Positions 16,944 to 25,527 of a stretch of 64,000 nt of DNA are shown piece by piece (positions within the stretch are counted from its first letter, which is position 1; each line of letters opens with the position of its first letter). The stretch spans positions 1,302,001-1,366,000 of the forward strand of contig NZ_JAPEMU010000001.1 of the NCBI RefSeq assembly GCF_026342405.1, written 5' to 3'. Source of the DNA: Kitasatospora sp. NBC_00240 (GTDB lineage Bacteria > Actinomycetota > Actinomycetes > Streptomycetales > Streptomycetaceae). The notes beneath the pieces were generated by a model. The model did no database searches. It was given only the letters and a program-made list of their open reading frames with translations, and had not been told where the DNA came from. Made by a program: the position numbers and the translations under genes.

Positions 16944-17268
16944 CCGCAGTGCACGGGCCGGCGAGAGGTCATGCCCCGCCGCACCGCATGGGCAGACCGG
17001 GGCCGTCACCCCGAGCGGCATGCCGCCTGGCCTGCGGGCCATGACCGCACAGACGGGCGGCACCCGCGGCGGTCCGGCCGGCGCACGACCATGGCTGGTG
17101 TGATCACCGCGTCGGATGCCCCCTTGGCAGCCCCGCTCCAGGCGGGAGGACCGGGCCGGCGAGCAGGGCGGCATGGTTCCGTACCGGCCCGGCTGCAGCC
17201 CTGACGGCGGTCGACGGCCGCCTCGTGGAGGGCAGCTCCTGGGTGCCTGTGGCTGTAACTACGGCTCC

Positions 17269-17636
17269 GTGCCCGACTACTTGGTTTTCCCCTATGAACC
17301 CCGTACGACCGATGCCGCCCGTCATCTCGCTGTGACCTTCGAGACCACCCCGCGCGCCGCCCTCCGCGCCTGGAACGTCAACGAGGAGACCACCGACCGG
17401 GCGCTGCTCGTCGTCTCCGAACTCGTCAGCAACGCAATCGAACACGCCCTCCCCCCGATCGCCCTCCGCCTCGGCCACCCCACCCCCGGCGACCCGCTGC
17501 ACATCGCGGTCGACGACGGCGGCCCCGCCGCCCGGGAAGGCACCTGGACCGCCGGCCGCGCACCCGAGGAGCACGGCCGCGGCCGCGCCATCATCGCCCG
17601 TCAGACCACGGCACCACGTTCTGGGCCGACCTGTGA
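17269..17636 (+). pseudogene. Frameshifted RsbW-like ATP-binding regulator
   Basis: From a GTG at 17269 the frame encodes a GHKL ATPase of the anti-sigma/anti-anti-sigma type common in streptomycetes: YLVFPYEPRTTDAARHL, N-box LLVVSELVSNAIEHA, G1 box VDDGG and G2 HGRGRAIIA. Immediately after, the frame changes; the conserved end GTTFWADL followed by TGA (17634-17636) is found one frame over, and about 12 residues that normally lie between are missing. A deletion has therefore removed the lid end and shifted the frame. Read straight through, the frame continues to 17751 in non-homologous sequence. Confidence 0.65.
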
Positions 17637-17755
17637 CCCCCACCGGCGACTGCGGGCCCTTCGACCAACCCGTCCCACTTCGACGAGTGCCGGCAGGCGG
17701 TGCTTCGCCGAGTCCTCCGGAGGCCACCCAGATGCACATGCACATGTCTGACACC

Positions 17756-17894
17756 CGACGATCTCCCACTCCTTCGAGACCGCGTGGCGCGTCGCCGACT
17801 CCGCCTGGACCAGGTGCGAGACCTTGCCCTCGTTCCCGTGCGTGTCCGAGACACGCGAACCCACCACCGCCCGAACCGGCGCCGAAGCCGTCAT
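17756..17894 (-). pseudogene. N-terminal fragment of a serine recombinase
   Basis: From an ATG at 17894 the minus strand reads MTASAPVRAVVGSRVSDTHG, followed by KVSHLVQAESATRHA and WEIVG. This matches the start of the catalytic resolvase domain of large serine integrases, including the nucleophile Ser in RVS. Homology stops after about 47 residues and the rest of the enzyme is absent. It lies beside the duplicated xth 3' end, consistent with a decayed integrative element. Confidence 0.5.
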
Positions 17895-17944
17895 GATGCT
17901 CACAGGAGGTCCCCTACCGCCCAGGCCAGCGGACACCCTCGAAC

Positions 17945-17973
17945 AGCCCACACTCGAACGAGTGGGCTCTTTT
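17945..17973. terminator. Intrinsic terminator with T-run
   Basis: AGCCCAC-A-CTCG, loop AA, CGAGTGGGCT, then CTTTT on the plus strand. A 10-bp stem with one bulge followed by a T tract, unusual in this G/C-rich region. It lies just before the duplicated xth fragment. Confidence 0.65.
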
Positions 17974-17991
17974 AGAAAGGGCGTCCATCCG

Positions 17992-18136
17992 CTGGCGGAT
18001 CGACTGCCAGATCGCCTTGGCCGGCCTCGCCACCCGCGCCACCGAGGCCGTCGTGGAGCGCGCCGCCACCCACGCCGAGCGCTGGTCCGGCCACGCGCCC
18101 GTCACCGTGACTTACGACCACGGATTGAAGGCGTGA
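17992..18136 (+). pseudogene. Duplicated 3' end of the exonuclease III gene
   Basis: Open from 17993 to TGA at 18134-18136, encoding WRIDCQIALAGLATRATEAV, then VERAATHAERWSGHAPVTVTYD. This aligns without gaps to the last 43 residues of the intact enzyme at 15434. About 16 of 128 bases differ. The catalytic final His is kept, but Asp of SDH is Gly, and nothing upstream is homologous. It is either the displaced original 3' end after an integration event or the last piece of a second exonuclease gene. Confidence 0.75.
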
Positions 18137-18172
18137 GCCTGAAGGCGTGAGCCTGAAGGCGTGAGCTTGAAG
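18126..18172 (+). repeat. Three 14-bp tandem repeats
   Basis: TGAAGGCGTGAGCC is repeated three times head to tail (the last with one change), starting inside the stop region of the xth fragment and running toward the NAD kinase gene. Confidence 0.7.
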
Positions 18173-18236
18173 GTGGCGGCCGGCTGTGCGTGACTGGAGA
18201 GAGCAACAGTGGCCCGGCCGACATCGAGGTGCCCGG

Positions 18237-19097
18237 ATGGGATTCATCGGCACGGTGGGGCTGGTACTCCACCCGGAGCGCACCTGCGCGCCCACCGTGG
18301 ACGCCGTGGTCCGTTGGAGCCGGGCCCGGGGGACGAAGGTCCTGGGGCTGGCGGCGGAGGTGGCCAGGATCGGCTGCGAGGCCATTCCGGTGGAGGCCGA
18401 GGAGATGGCCACGAGCGCCGACCTGATGATCAGCCTCGGCGGGGACGGCACCATGCTGCGCGCCATGCGGCTCGCCACCGGGGGCCACGCCCCGGTGCTG
18501 GGCGTCAACGTCGGACGGCTGGGCTTCCTCGCCGAGGTCGACATACCGGAACTCCCAGACGCGCTGGACGCCATCGACGCCCACCGCTTCACCGTGGAAG
18601 CCCGCTCCGCCGTCCACGCCCGCTTCGGCGACTCCCGGGAGACGGCACTCAACGACGTCGTGCTCCTGCGCAGCCCGGGACACAAGTCCGCTGCGGTCGC
18701 CGTACGGGTCCAGGGCGAGCCCTTCGTGGCCTACACCGCCGACGCGGTCGTCGTCGCCACGCCGACCGGCTCCACCGCCTACAGCTTCTCCGCCGGCGGC
18801 CCGATCGTCTCCCCCAACGCGGAGGGGCTGCTGATCACCCCCGTGGCTCCGCACGCCGCGTTCAACCGCTCGGTGTTCCTCTCCAGCGGCGAGCGGCTCG
18901 ACCTGGAGGTCCTGCCGCACAGCGGCGGCCTCGCCGTCGAGGCCGACGGCCTCCTGGCCGGCCACGTCGCACCGGGCGACAGCGTCGAGGTCACCATGCT
19001 GCCCGCCGCCGCACGCGTCGTCCGACTCGGCCGCACCACGTTCTACCAGCGGGCCCAGCGCAAACTCCGGCTCACCGGCTCGGCAGAACACGGCTGA
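18237..19097 (+). CDS. nadK: NAD kinase
   Basis: 286 residues. Phosphorylates NAD+ to NADP+. Diagnostic GGDGTMLRA (about residues 68-76), the TALNDVVLLR segment (Asn-Asp substrate contact), ATPTGSTAYSFSAGGP and the late VEADGLLAGHV segment are all present. The ATG at 18237 gives the normal N-terminus (FIGTVGLVLHPER), with a weak GAGGT ribosome site; an upstream ATG in frame adds 17 unconserved residues. The usual streptomycete recN/nadK neighbourhood is absent, so this may be a second, accessory copy. Confidence 0.93.
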   Translation: MGFIGTVGLVLHPERTCAPTVDAVVRWSRARGTKVLGLAAEVARIGCEAIPVEAEEMATSADLMISLGGDGTMLRAMRLATGGHAPVLGVNVGRLGFLAEVDIPELPDALDAIDAHRFTVEARSAVHARFGDSRETALNDVVLLRSPGHKSAAVAVRVQGEPFVAYTADAVVVATPTGSTAYSFSAGGPIVSPNAEGLLITPVAPHAAFNRSVFLSSGERLDLEVLPHSGGLAVEADGLLAGHVAPGDSVEVTMLPAAARVVRLGRTTFYQRAQRKLRLTGSAEHG

Positions 19098-19198
19098 CTC
19101 TCCCGTCCGCGCAGGGTGCAGGGACTTGGGACCCGGGCGAGGGCGGCGTACGGGGCGAGGGCGTACGGGCCGGTGTGCCAGCGCGGGGCGCGGTCCGG

Positions 19199-21037
19199 TC
19201 AGCCCAGGGCGCGGTCGAGATTGAAGGCGGCGCTGATCAGCGAGAGATGGGTGAACGCCTGGGGGAAGTTGCCGAGTTGTTCGCCGGTGCGGCCGATCTC
19301 CTCGGCGAACAGGCCGACGTGGTTGGCGTAGGTGAGCATCTTCTCGAAGGCCAGCCGGGCCTCCTCCAGCCGACCCGCCCGGGCCAGCGCCTCGACGTAC
19401 CAGAAGGAGCAGATCGAGAAGGTGCCCTCGGAGCCCCGGAGCCCGTCCGGGCTGGCCGCCGGGTCGTAGCGGTAGACCAAGGAGTCGGAGACCAGGTCGG
19501 AGGTGAGCACGTCCAGGGTGGAGAGCCATTTGGGGTCGGTGGGCGAGATGAACTTGGTCATCGGCATCATCAGCAGGGAAGCGTCGAGGACTGTGTCGTC
19601 GAGCCCCTGGACGAACGCGCCGCGGTCGTCCGACCAGCCGCGGGCCATGATCTGCCGGTAGATCGCATCACGGGACTGCTGCCACCGGGGCAGGTCGGCG
19701 GGTAGCCCCCGCCGGTTCGCCATCCGGATCGCCCGTTCCAGCGCGACCCAGCACATCAGCCGCGAGTACACGAAGTCGCGCCGGCCCGCCCGGGTCTCCC
19801 AGACCCCCTCGTCGGGCTGGTCCCAGTGCCGGCAGAGCCAGTCCACCACGGCGCCGACCTCGTCCCAGTGACCGCTGCTGATCGGCTGCCCCCACTTGTC
19901 GTAGAGGTACACGGAGTCGATCAGCGCGCCGTAGATGTCCAGTTGGAGCTGCCCGGTGGCGGCGTTCCCGACCCGCACCGGTGCGGACCCGAGATGACCT
20001 TCCAGATGGGACAGCTCGTACTCGGGCAGGTCGCAGCGGCCGTCGATGCCGTACATGATCTGCAGCGGGCCGCTCTCCTTGGTGCCCCGCATGATCCCGT
20101 GCTCGGAGATGAAGCCCATGAACGCCTCGGCCTCCGAGGTGAAGCCCAGGCGGAGCATGGCGTAGATGCAGAAGGCCGCGTCGCGGACCCACACGTAGCG
20201 GTAGTCCCAGTTGCGTTCGCCGCCGATCTGCTCGGGCAGGCTGGTGGTCGGCGCGGCGACGATCGCACCGGTGGGCGCGTAGGTGAGCAGCTTCAGGAGC
20301 AACGCCGAGCGATGCACCATCTCCCGCCACCGTCCGTGGTACCGCGACCGGGACAGCCAGCGGCGCCAGAACCGGACGGTCGCCTCGGCCTGCTCCTGCG
20401 CCTCGGCGCGCGGACACGACCGGGCCGGGACGTCGTCGCCGATCCGGTCGAGAGCGAACACCTGGGACTCGCCCTCAAGGAGCTTGAAGTGCGACCACAC
20501 GTCCAAGCCGTCGCTCTCCAGGGGTGCGGTGGAGGTCAGCGCGAGCGTCAGTGACGGGGAGCGGAACACGGCCTCGTGGCTTTCGAGGCGCACGGTGTGC
20601 GACTCGGCGCCGTAGCCGAAACGCGGGGCGACCTTCGCCTTGAACGGGAGCACGCCGCGAACACAGATCACCCGCCGGATCAGCCGGTGGCGGTCCGCCT
20701 CGCGGGACTCGTCGACGACGGGCATGAAGTCCTGGATCTCCGCCACCCCGTCCGCGGCGAAGAACCGCGTGATCAGGACGTTGGTGTCGGGGAAGTAGAA
20801 CTGCCGGGTACGGGCCGGCACGTCCGCGGACAGTTCGAAGCTGCCTCCCCGGTCGGCGTCGAGTATCGACGCGAACACGCTCGGCGCGTCGAAGCGCGGG
20901 CAGCAGTACCAGTCGATCGTGCCGTCGGTGGCGACGAGCGCGGCGGTACGGAGATCACCGATCAGGCCGTGCTCGGAGATCGGCAGATACCGGGAACCAC
21001 CGGGTTGCCCGAACCCGCCGCTGCCGTACTCCGCCAT
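19199..21037 (-). CDS. Glycoside hydrolase family 15 protein (trehalase/glucoamylase-like)
   Basis: 612 residues, the common length. An N-terminal beta-domain (about 1-220, with GTIDWYCCPRFDAPSVFASILD) is followed by an (alpha/alpha)6 barrel. The barrel carries GGERNWDYRYVWVRDAAF, then SEAEAFMGF, then EGTFSICSFWYVEAL (catalytic Glu region), and GLFAEEIG ... GNFPQAFTHLSLI near the C-terminus (second catalytic Glu). No signal peptide is seen, so it is cytoplasmic. Several actinobacterial members of this clade are trehalases; others cleave alpha-glucans. GAGGAGG precedes the ATG by 6 bases. It is the first of three minus-strand genes but is separated by 165 bases from the response regulator. Confidence 0.9.
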   Translation of the reverse strand: MAEYGSGGFGQPGGSRYLPISEHGLIGDLRTAALVATDGTIDWYCCPRFDAPSVFASILDADRGGSFELSADVPARTRQFYFPDTNVLITRFFAADGVAEIQDFMPVVDESREADRHRLIRRVICVRGVLPFKAKVAPRFGYGAESHTVRLESHEAVFRSPSLTLALTSTAPLESDGLDVWSHFKLLEGESQVFALDRIGDDVPARSCPRAEAQEQAEATVRFWRRWLSRSRYHGRWREMVHRSALLLKLLTYAPTGAIVAAPTTSLPEQIGGERNWDYRYVWVRDAAFCIYAMLRLGFTSEAEAFMGFISEHGIMRGTKESGPLQIMYGIDGRCDLPEYELSHLEGHLGSAPVRVGNAATGQLQLDIYGALIDSVYLYDKWGQPISSGHWDEVGAVVDWLCRHWDQPDEGVWETRAGRRDFVYSRLMCWVALERAIRMANRRGLPADLPRWQQSRDAIYRQIMARGWSDDRGAFVQGLDDTVLDASLLMMPMTKFISPTDPKWLSTLDVLTSDLVSDSLVYRYDPAASPDGLRGSEGTFSICSFWYVEALARAGRLEEARLAFEKMLTYANHVGLFAEEIGRTGEQLGNFPQAFTHLSLISAAFNLDRALG

Positions 21038-21203
21038 GGCGGCCTCCTCACCTGGTGGCGCGGGGCATCCAGCCGAACCTCATGTTTCATGCTAGACCGC
21101 GGCCTGCAGGAGCGCCGGAGCGAACCGGTGCGGCCGCAGGAGCACGGCCCACTCACCGACAGCCGAACGACCGCTGTCACGCGGGAGCGACGGAACCGGC
21201 CGG

Positions 21204-21854
21204 TCAGGCCCGGGACGCCCCCAGGAACCGCAGCACGGCGAGCACCCGGCGGTGGTCCGCCTCGGCCACGGGCAGGTCCAGCTTGGCGAAGATGTTGTTG
21301 ATGTGCTTGGCCACCGCGCTTTCGCCCACCACCAGCTCCGCCGCGATCCCGGCGTTGGAACGCCCCTCCGCCATCAGTCCGAGCACCTCCCGTTCGCGCG
21401 GGGTCAGCCGCTTCAGCGGGTCGCCGCCGCGCCTCAGCAGCAGCTGGGCCACGACCTGCGGGTCCAACGCCGTGCCCCCGGCCGCCACCCGCCGGGCCGC
21501 CGCCACGAAGTCCGCGACATCGGCGACCCGCTGCTTGAGCAGGTAGCCCACCCCGCCGGTGTGGGCGGACAGCAGGTCGGCCGCGTACCGCTCCTCCACG
21601 TACTGCGACAGCAGCAGCACCGCCGTCCGCGGCCACCGCCGGCGGATCTCCGCCGCGGCCCGCACCCCCTCGTCGGTGAAGCCGGGCGGCATCCGGACGT
21701 CGATCAGGGCGAGTTCCGGCCGGTGCTCCGCCACCGCCGCCACCAGCGCCTCCCCGTCGCCGACCTCCGCGGCGACCCGGAAGCCGCCCGTCTCCAGCAC
21801 CTTGACCAGGCCGACCCGGAGCAGCACCGAATCCTCGGCGATCACCGCGCGCAC
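21204..21854 (-). CDS. NarL/FixJ-type response regulator
   Basis: 216 residues. Receiver domain (1-120) with the acidic pair EDS, the phosphoacceptor Asp in LALIDVRMPP (about residue 52), Ser/Thr in LLSQY and Lys in LLKQRV. The LuxR-type HTH (about 145-205) reads LTPREREVLGLMAEGRSNAGIAAEL ... KHINNIFAKL. The gene overlaps the kinase gene by 13 bases. It is a close relative of the response regulator at 38898. Because its kinase partner appears damaged, it may depend on another phosphate source. Confidence 0.9.
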   Translation of the reverse strand: MRAVIAEDSVLLRVGLVKVLETGGFRVAAEVGDGEALVAAVAEHRPELALIDVRMPPGFTDEGVRAAAEIRRRWPRTAVLLLSQYVEERYAADLLSAHTGGVGYLLKQRVADVADFVAAARRVAAGGTALDPQVVAQLLLRRGGDPLKRLTPREREVLGLMAEGRSNAGIAAELVVGESAVAKHINNIFAKLDLPVAEADHRRVLAVLRFLGASRA

Positions 21855-22795
21855 GGCAGCTCCGCGGTGATGGTGGTGGGCCCGCCGACGGGGCTGCTGA
21901 CGTGGAAGGCCCCATCGAGCGAGCCGACCCGCTTGGCCAGCCCGCTCAGCCCCGTGCCGGCGGCGGCGTCGGCACCACCCAGCCCGTCATCGGTAACGCG
22001 CACTCGCAGCACCGTCCCGACCCGCCTGACGGTCACCTGGGCCCGCGTCGCGCGAGCGTGCTTGGTGACGTTGGCCAGCGCCTCGGAGATCCCGTCGTGC
22101 AGGTCGCGCTCGATGCGCCGGCGCTCGGCATCGACGGCCTCCACCAGCTCGGTGCGGCTGCCGGCCAGGTGCTCCACCCGCGCCTGGAGCCGCTCGGCGC
22201 GCCTGGGCCCGAGCAGCGACCGCGCCGGGCGCGATTCGATCCGGGCCGCCGCGCCTGCCGACCAGGGCGCGGCGCAGAGCAGGACGAGTCCACCCACCGT
22301 GCAGCAGGACAGCTGCTTCGGGTGGCCGGACCAGCCCTGCCGGACCTTCTCCGGCAGCGCCCACACCCAGCCGTGGACGGTGGCGCCCGCCGGACCCGCG
22401 ATCAGCGTCGCGAGCACCAGCAGCTCCGACGCGGCTACCAGCGGGCCCACCAGGAGGTGGTACCCGACCTGGCGCGAGGTGGACGTCGCGGAGAGCCACC
22501 GAGCGGTCGACGCCCACGACCGGTGCTCCGGCACGGGCGCCGGCGCGGGGATGTCCACCCCGAGCAGCGCCCGGTGCCGGTACCGCTGAGGGACCGTCAG
22601 CACCGGTACGCCGAGCAGGATGGGGGCGACCGACGCGGGAAGCGCCGTGGCCCAGTTCCCGGTCTTGACGGCGAAGGTCACGCCCCAGACCCACACCGGC
22701 GCCAGGGCCAGGTGCGGCAGCACACCGGCGGCCAGGAAGCCGGTGTCCCGCCGCGCCCGGAGCGCCGAGCGTCTCAGCACGGGTGGAATCGTCAC
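21842..22795 (-). CDS. Two-component histidine kinase with an internal deletion
   Basis: 317 residues. Four to five membrane segments in the first half (for example LPHLALAPVWVWGVTFAV and LLVLATLIAGPAGATV), then a coiled linker and the H-box RRRIERDLHDG (about residues 222-232). Directly after it comes ISEALANVTKHARAT, which belongs to the ATP-binding N-box. In the intact paralogue at 37750 about 98 residues separate these two motifs, covering the second DHp helix and the start of the catalytic domain. The G-box region TDDGLGG and the end PVGGPTTITAELPC are normal. The reading frame is preserved, so the protein is probably made, but dimerisation and autophosphorylation should be impaired. Confidence 0.85.
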   Translation of the reverse strand: MTIPPVLRRSALRARRDTGFLAAGVLPHLALAPVWVWGVTFAVKTGNWATALPASVAPILLGVPVLTVPQRYRHRALLGVDIPAPAPVPEHRSWASTARWLSATSTSRQVGYHLLVGPLVAASELLVLATLIAGPAGATVHGWVWALPEKVRQGWSGHPKQLSCCTVGGLVLLCAAPWSAGAAARIESRPARSLLGPRRAERLQARVEHLAGSRTELVEAVDAERRRIERDLHDGISEALANVTKHARATRAQVTVRRVGTVLRVRVTDDGLGGADAAAGTGLSGLAKRVGSLDGAFHVSSPVGGPTTITAELPCAR

Positions 22796-23235
22796 GGCTC
22801 GACCCTAGGGCACCTCGAAGGGGGGCTGCCATGATCCCTGTACCCGGTTCCATGGTGAAGCCAGTGCCACCTCCGGTGCCGCAACGCGTCGGCCGGGCGG
22901 CGCCGTCGGCCGTCCCATGACGACCAGGTGATCCCCCGCCTCCGCGTCGCGAACCCACCGCGGCAGGGAGACACCCGGCGCCCGAAGGACGACATCCGGC
23001 CAAGCAACCCGCACACCGCGGCCGGGCCGGCCCTCCTGCGGCGCTGCCCCAGGCCGGGGCATCGATCCTGCTGGGCCCCGACGAGGACGGCACCCGTGCC
23101 GGGGACCTCGCCGGCCCCGGCATCCGCCAGGCCGCTCCGCGCTGGTGCGCGGGCCAACATGAGGGGGGCTTGTTTTCACCTCTGGCACCGTTGGCAAGAC
23201 CCGGCCAAGTAGAATTCCGTCGCGGGGGTGACGGT
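22796..23235. other. 440-base region between the divergent kinase genes; minus-strand gene remnant
   Basis: The minus strand has a coding-like tail ending at 22805 (GVSLPRWVRDAEAGDHLVVMGRP, then about 30 more residues). Upstream of about 23060 it becomes low-complexity, and no ribosome site precedes any start. It is probably the 3' remnant of a lost gene. The right 70 bases hold the promoter of the kinase operon. Confidence 0.35.
23210..23215 (+). promoter_or_regulatory. Possible -10 box of the kinase-phosphatase operon
   Basis: TAGAAT lies 20 bases before the GTG at 23236 in an A/T-richer patch; TTGGCA at 23191-23196 is too close (13 bases) to be an ideal -35. Its position supports 23236 as the start rather than the TTG at 23170. 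Confidence 0.4.
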
Positions 23236-25527
23236 GTGGAAGAGTCGGCTGTGCCATCTGATGTGACGCGTCGTGATGACGACGGTTCTGCTGGTGAGAG
23301 GCTCGACGCGGCGGTGACGCGGCGGGACGGCGGTGGTGGTCCCGCGGCTCTGCTGCGACTGCCGTCGGCGTTGGCCGGACGCTTCGTGGTGGTCGGGGAG
23401 CTGCCGCACCAGGGGCGCGAGGCGGATGTGCTGCTGGTCCGCGACGCGGCGGGGGTCGAGTTCGTCGCGAAGGTGTACCGCAGCGGGATCCGGGTCATGC
23501 CCGAGGTCTGGGAGCGCCTGCGGGGTCTGGACACCAGCCATGTGGTGGAAGTGGTCGAGACGGGCTTCTCGGACGGGCGTGACTTCGAGGTGTCGGAGTA
23601 CCTCGCCTCGGGATCGCTGGAGAGCCTGGTCGGGGCCGTGGTGTCGCCGGCCGTCCTGTCCGAGGTGGTTTCCCAGCTGACGGAGGCGGTGGCGCATCTG
23701 CACGAAGCGGGGATCGTGCACGGCGACCTGAAACCCTCGAACGTGCTCGTACGCCGGCGGGACCCGCTGGAGCTGGCGTTGGCGGACTTCGGCGTGAGCA
23801 AATCGCTGGACGCGACGTCCCGGTTCACGCAGCGCGTGTTCGGGACGCTGGCGTACTCGGCGCCGGAGTACCTGTTCAGCGCGGAGGTGTCCGGTTCGCA
23901 GGACTGGTGGGCCGTGGGTGTGATCGCCCGGCAACTGGCCACCGGCCGTGCGCCGTTCGAGGGGCTGTCGGAGCAGGCGGTCCGGCATCATCTGGCGACC
24001 CGGCCGGTCGATGTGTCGGAGGTGACGGATCCGCGGGTACGGCTGCTGTGCCGCGGGCTGCTGGTCAGGGATCCGGGTCGTCGGTGGGGGGCGGCCGAGG
24101 TCCGCAGCTGGCTCGACGGCGGCGCCCCGGAGGTGGCGGAGGACTTACCCGTCCCGGACATCGGGCCGCCGCGCGCCGCCGGCCGACGGCCCCTGCAGTT
24201 CAACGGGGTGAAGTACACCGGGAAGGCGGCACTGGCACGGGCCCTGGCAGCGAACTGGGAGACCGCCGCCCGGCGCTTCTTCGAGGCCATGGGCGAACGC
24301 GACGACCCCAGCCAGGGCTGGCGTCAACTGCGCACCTGGCTGGCCCAGTTCGACGATCCCGAGCACGACGCCGCCGAAGAGCTGGTGGACCTGATCGACA
24401 TCCACCTCCCCGGGACCGACGCCCCGGACACCAAGCTGCTGCGGCTTCTGCACTGGCTCGACCCGACGCTGCCGCCCGTCTACCGCGGCAGGCGCATGCT
24501 GCCCGAGGATCTCCTCGCACTCGCCGAACTCGCCTCGTCCCCCCGCGACGACGAAGGACGCCGGACCGCGCGAGGGCTCGTCGACGAGTTGTACACCGGC
24601 GACCTGCTCACCGTCCTCGCGACCTTCGGCGAAGGCGCTCACCGGCTCGCCGGCGTGAACCACCGTTGGCGCGACCTGAACGCCCGGTGGGACGGGCTTC
24701 AGGAGTCGTCGGCGCTGCCGCCCAGGATCCGGCAGGAACTCGTCGGCACCGAGATCCGGGTGGAGGCGCTGGCCATCGCGGTGGCCCCGGAATGGGCCCG
24801 GGCGCTCCGACAACGGATCGAATCCTCCGCGACGTCCGTCCAGGGCAGCATCGGCTGGTTCGACGCGCTGCTGGCCGACGGCGGGGATCCCGTTCGTCAC
24901 CTGGCCGCCACCCGCACCCTTTCGACCGCTGTCGCCGAAGCGCGCCGGCTGGCGGAGGTGCTCCGCGCCACCGAGGCCGCGACGGCGACCCAGCGGCGCG
25001 AGTGGCAGGAGACCGAGGAACGCAGGCAGTCCGGTACCGGCGAGGCGATCCTCACCGCCCTCGGCGGGATCGCCCTGCTGTTCGCCCTGCCGGTCGGTGT
25101 GCCGCTTGTGGTGGGGACCCTGGTCGGCGAAGGAGAGTTCCTGCAGCGGTTCCTTCCTGCCTCGTCGGTGCTCTGCGGGGTCCCGCTCGTCTGCGAGCTG
25201 GTCCTGGCGGCGAGGCTCGGACAGCTCTACCACCCGCGATGGTCCCTGCTCTCCCGCCTCGCCGACATCGGTCATCGCCTGCCCGGCGGGCGCAGAGCCC
25301 TGGCGACGCAACTGCGGCCCATGCGGAAGAGAACGATCGCCCTCGGCGGGGGCTGCCTCCTCCACGTGGCACTCGGCCCCTTGGTCTGGCTGATCGTCAC
25401 ACTGCGGGTCTGGTCGCCGATCCCCCTCGCGGTCGCGGCGGGGTACGGATTCTGGTCGTTCACCCGGTACCGGGTGTGGCGCTCGACGCACGAGGCACAG
25501 CAGACGCAGGTTCTGGGGGAACGATGA
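23236..25527 (+). CDS. Membrane-anchored eukaryotic-type Ser/Thr protein kinase
   Basis: 763 residues from GTG 23236, which follows a GGGGGTGACG ribosome site and the probable -10 box. Kinase domain about residues 45-300: catalytic Lys79 (FVAKVY), HGDLKPSNVL with Asp164 (Gly replaces Arg of HRD), ADFG with Asp184, the APEYL activation-segment end, and WWAVGVIARQL. A long helical middle region (about 320-600) has no recognised domain. The last 160 residues hold about four membrane segments (near 605-630, 637-660, 700-720 and 725-745). So a cytoplasmic kinase and helical domain are tethered by the C-terminus. Codon 304 is TTA (24145-24147), a bldA-dependent codon. It heads the operon and overlaps the next gene by ATGA. 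Confidence 0.9.
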   Translation: MEESAVPSDVTRRDDDGSAGERLDAAVTRRDGGGGPAALLRLPSALAGRFVVVGELPHQGREADVLLVRDAAGVEFVAKVYRSGIRVMPEVWERLRGLDTSHVVEVVETGFSDGRDFEVSEYLASGSLESLVGAVVSPAVLSEVVSQLTEAVAHLHEAGIVHGDLKPSNVLVRRRDPLELALADFGVSKSLDATSRFTQRVFGTLAYSAPEYLFSAEVSGSQDWWAVGVIARQLATGRAPFEGLSEQAVRHHLATRPVDVSEVTDPRVRLLCRGLLVRDPGRRWGAAEVRSWLDGGAPEVAEDLPVPDIGPPRAAGRRPLQFNGVKYTGKAALARALAANWETAARRFFEAMGERDDPSQGWRQLRTWLAQFDDPEHDAAEELVDLIDIHLPGTDAPDTKLLRLLHWLDPTLPPVYRGRRMLPEDLLALAELASSPRDDEGRRTARGLVDELYTGDLLTVLATFGEGAHRLAGVNHRWRDLNARWDGLQESSALPPRIRQELVGTEIRVEALAIAVAPEWARALRQRIESSATSVQGSIGWFDALLADGGDPVRHLAATRTLSTAVAEARRLAEVLRATEAATATQRREWQETEERRQSGTGEAILTALGGIALLFALPVGVPLVVGTLVGEGEFLQRFLPASSVLCGVPLVCELVLAARLGQLYHPRWSLLSRLADIGHRLPGGRRALATQLRPMRKRTIALGGGCLLHVALGPLVWLIVTLRVWSPIPLAVAAGYGFWSFTRYRVWRSTHEAQQTQVLGER

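Noticed and set aside
23907..25523. Upstream extension of the coiled-coil gene (total 985 codons)
   Set aside because: The extension overlaps the kinase in another frame and is Arg/Pro-rich; the ATG at 25524 with an ATGA junction is the real start.
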